Origin: Phycisphaerales bacterium
GTDB lineage: Bacteria > Planctomycetota > Phycisphaerae > Sedimentisphaerales > Anaerohalosphaeraceae
NCBI GenBank assembly: GCA_011048645.1
Contig: DSDR01000331.1
Location: forward strand, 1-6,956
Length of the DNA stretch: 6,956 nucleotides
Direction: 5' to 3'
Shown here: piece after piece, positions 6,793 to 6,956 of the stretch
Position numbering within the stretch: position 1 is the stretch's first letter
Layout: every line of letters begins with the position of its first letter
Notes under the pieces: model-generated
Databases searched by the model: none
The model's input: only the letters and a program-made list of their open reading frames with translations
What the model was told of the DNA's origin: nothing
Made by a program: the position numbers and the translations under genes

Positions 6793-6956
6793 ATGATGAT
6801 GCAGCGATTGTACTTCTGTGTAATGCTTATCGGTTTTGCCGCGGGGGCGGCTTCCGCTCAGCAATGGTTTGTCAGTCCGGTCGGATCAGACGACCCGAAC
6901 GGATCGCCCGAACAGCCCTTTGAAACCATTCAGCAGGCATTGGACGCCGCTCAGGA
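6793..6956 (+). CDS. Secreted right-handed beta-helix type protein, N-terminal fragment; 3' end outside window
   Basis: A reading frame opens at three consecutive ATG codons (6793, 6796, 6799) and runs to the window end. It encodes a signal peptide (MMMQRLYFCVMLIGFAAGA, cleavage near ASA|QQ) followed by WFVSPVGSDDPNGSPEQPF and ETIQQALDAAQ. The pattern VSP-GSDD-G-PxxPFxTIQxALDAA is the usual opening of parallel beta-helix proteins, including DUF1565-like proteins and some polysaccharide lyases or epimerases. Which of these it is cannot be told without the catalytic part. GAGGGGAG at 6783-6790 is the ribosome site; its spacing suits any of the three ATGs. It lies 70 bases after the membrane protein gene, with no clear terminator between, so it may share that transcript. 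Confidence 0.75.
   Translation, partial: MMMQRLYFCVMLIGFAAGAASAQQWFVSPVGSDDPNGSPEQPFETIQQALDAAQ

Overview
The window looks like chromosome of a carbohydrate-degrading planctomycete, most likely class Phycisphaerae. That is inferred from gene style, not from a marker gene. The style includes a sodium:solute symporter C-terminus of the long planctomycetal type, secreted lyases carrying paired dockerin-like EF-hand modules, and large multi-domain extracellular proteins. Six protein-coding genes are visible, two of them cut by the window edges. I see no RNA gene, insertion sequence or CRISPR array.

Layout from left to right. Bases 1-561 (+) hold the 3' end of a sodium:solute symporter gene. It converges, with a 12-base gap, on a two-gene minus-strand unit that reads leftward. 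The first gene of that unit (4620 to 2494) encodes a secreted family-1 pectate lyase-like protein with a malectin/galactose-binding-like region, a PA14-like domain and a C-terminal dockerin-like module. The second (2454 to 574, GTG start) encodes a paralogous PL1 protein with an internal dockerin-like module, a fibronectin type III domain and a CBM6/CBM35-like domain. Only 39 bases separate them, so they are probably co-transcribed.

Bases 4621-5116 are a divergent intergenic region of about 500 bases. The minus-strand unit has an extended -10 promoter with a poor -35. A 16-base imperfect inverted repeat sits over that -35, with a 10-base palindrome between its arms; this looks like a regulated, substrate-responsive control region. 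The plus-strand side has a perfect consensus promoter (TTGACA, 17-base spacer, TATAAT) with a small dyad over the -10 and start point.

That plus-strand promoter drives a Wza-type polysaccharide export lipoprotein (5117-5854), followed 28 bases later by a membrane protein with a cytoplasmic-looking coiled coil that I cannot name (5883-6722). After a further 70 bases comes the start of a secreted protein with the N-terminus of a parallel beta-helix family (from 6793, cut by the window end).

Together the genes suggest a polysaccharide locus. The secreted lyases would bind and cleave a pectin-like polymer, a symporter may import a product, and an adjacent unit contains envelope polysaccharide export machinery. 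The link between the degradation and export halves rests on position only.
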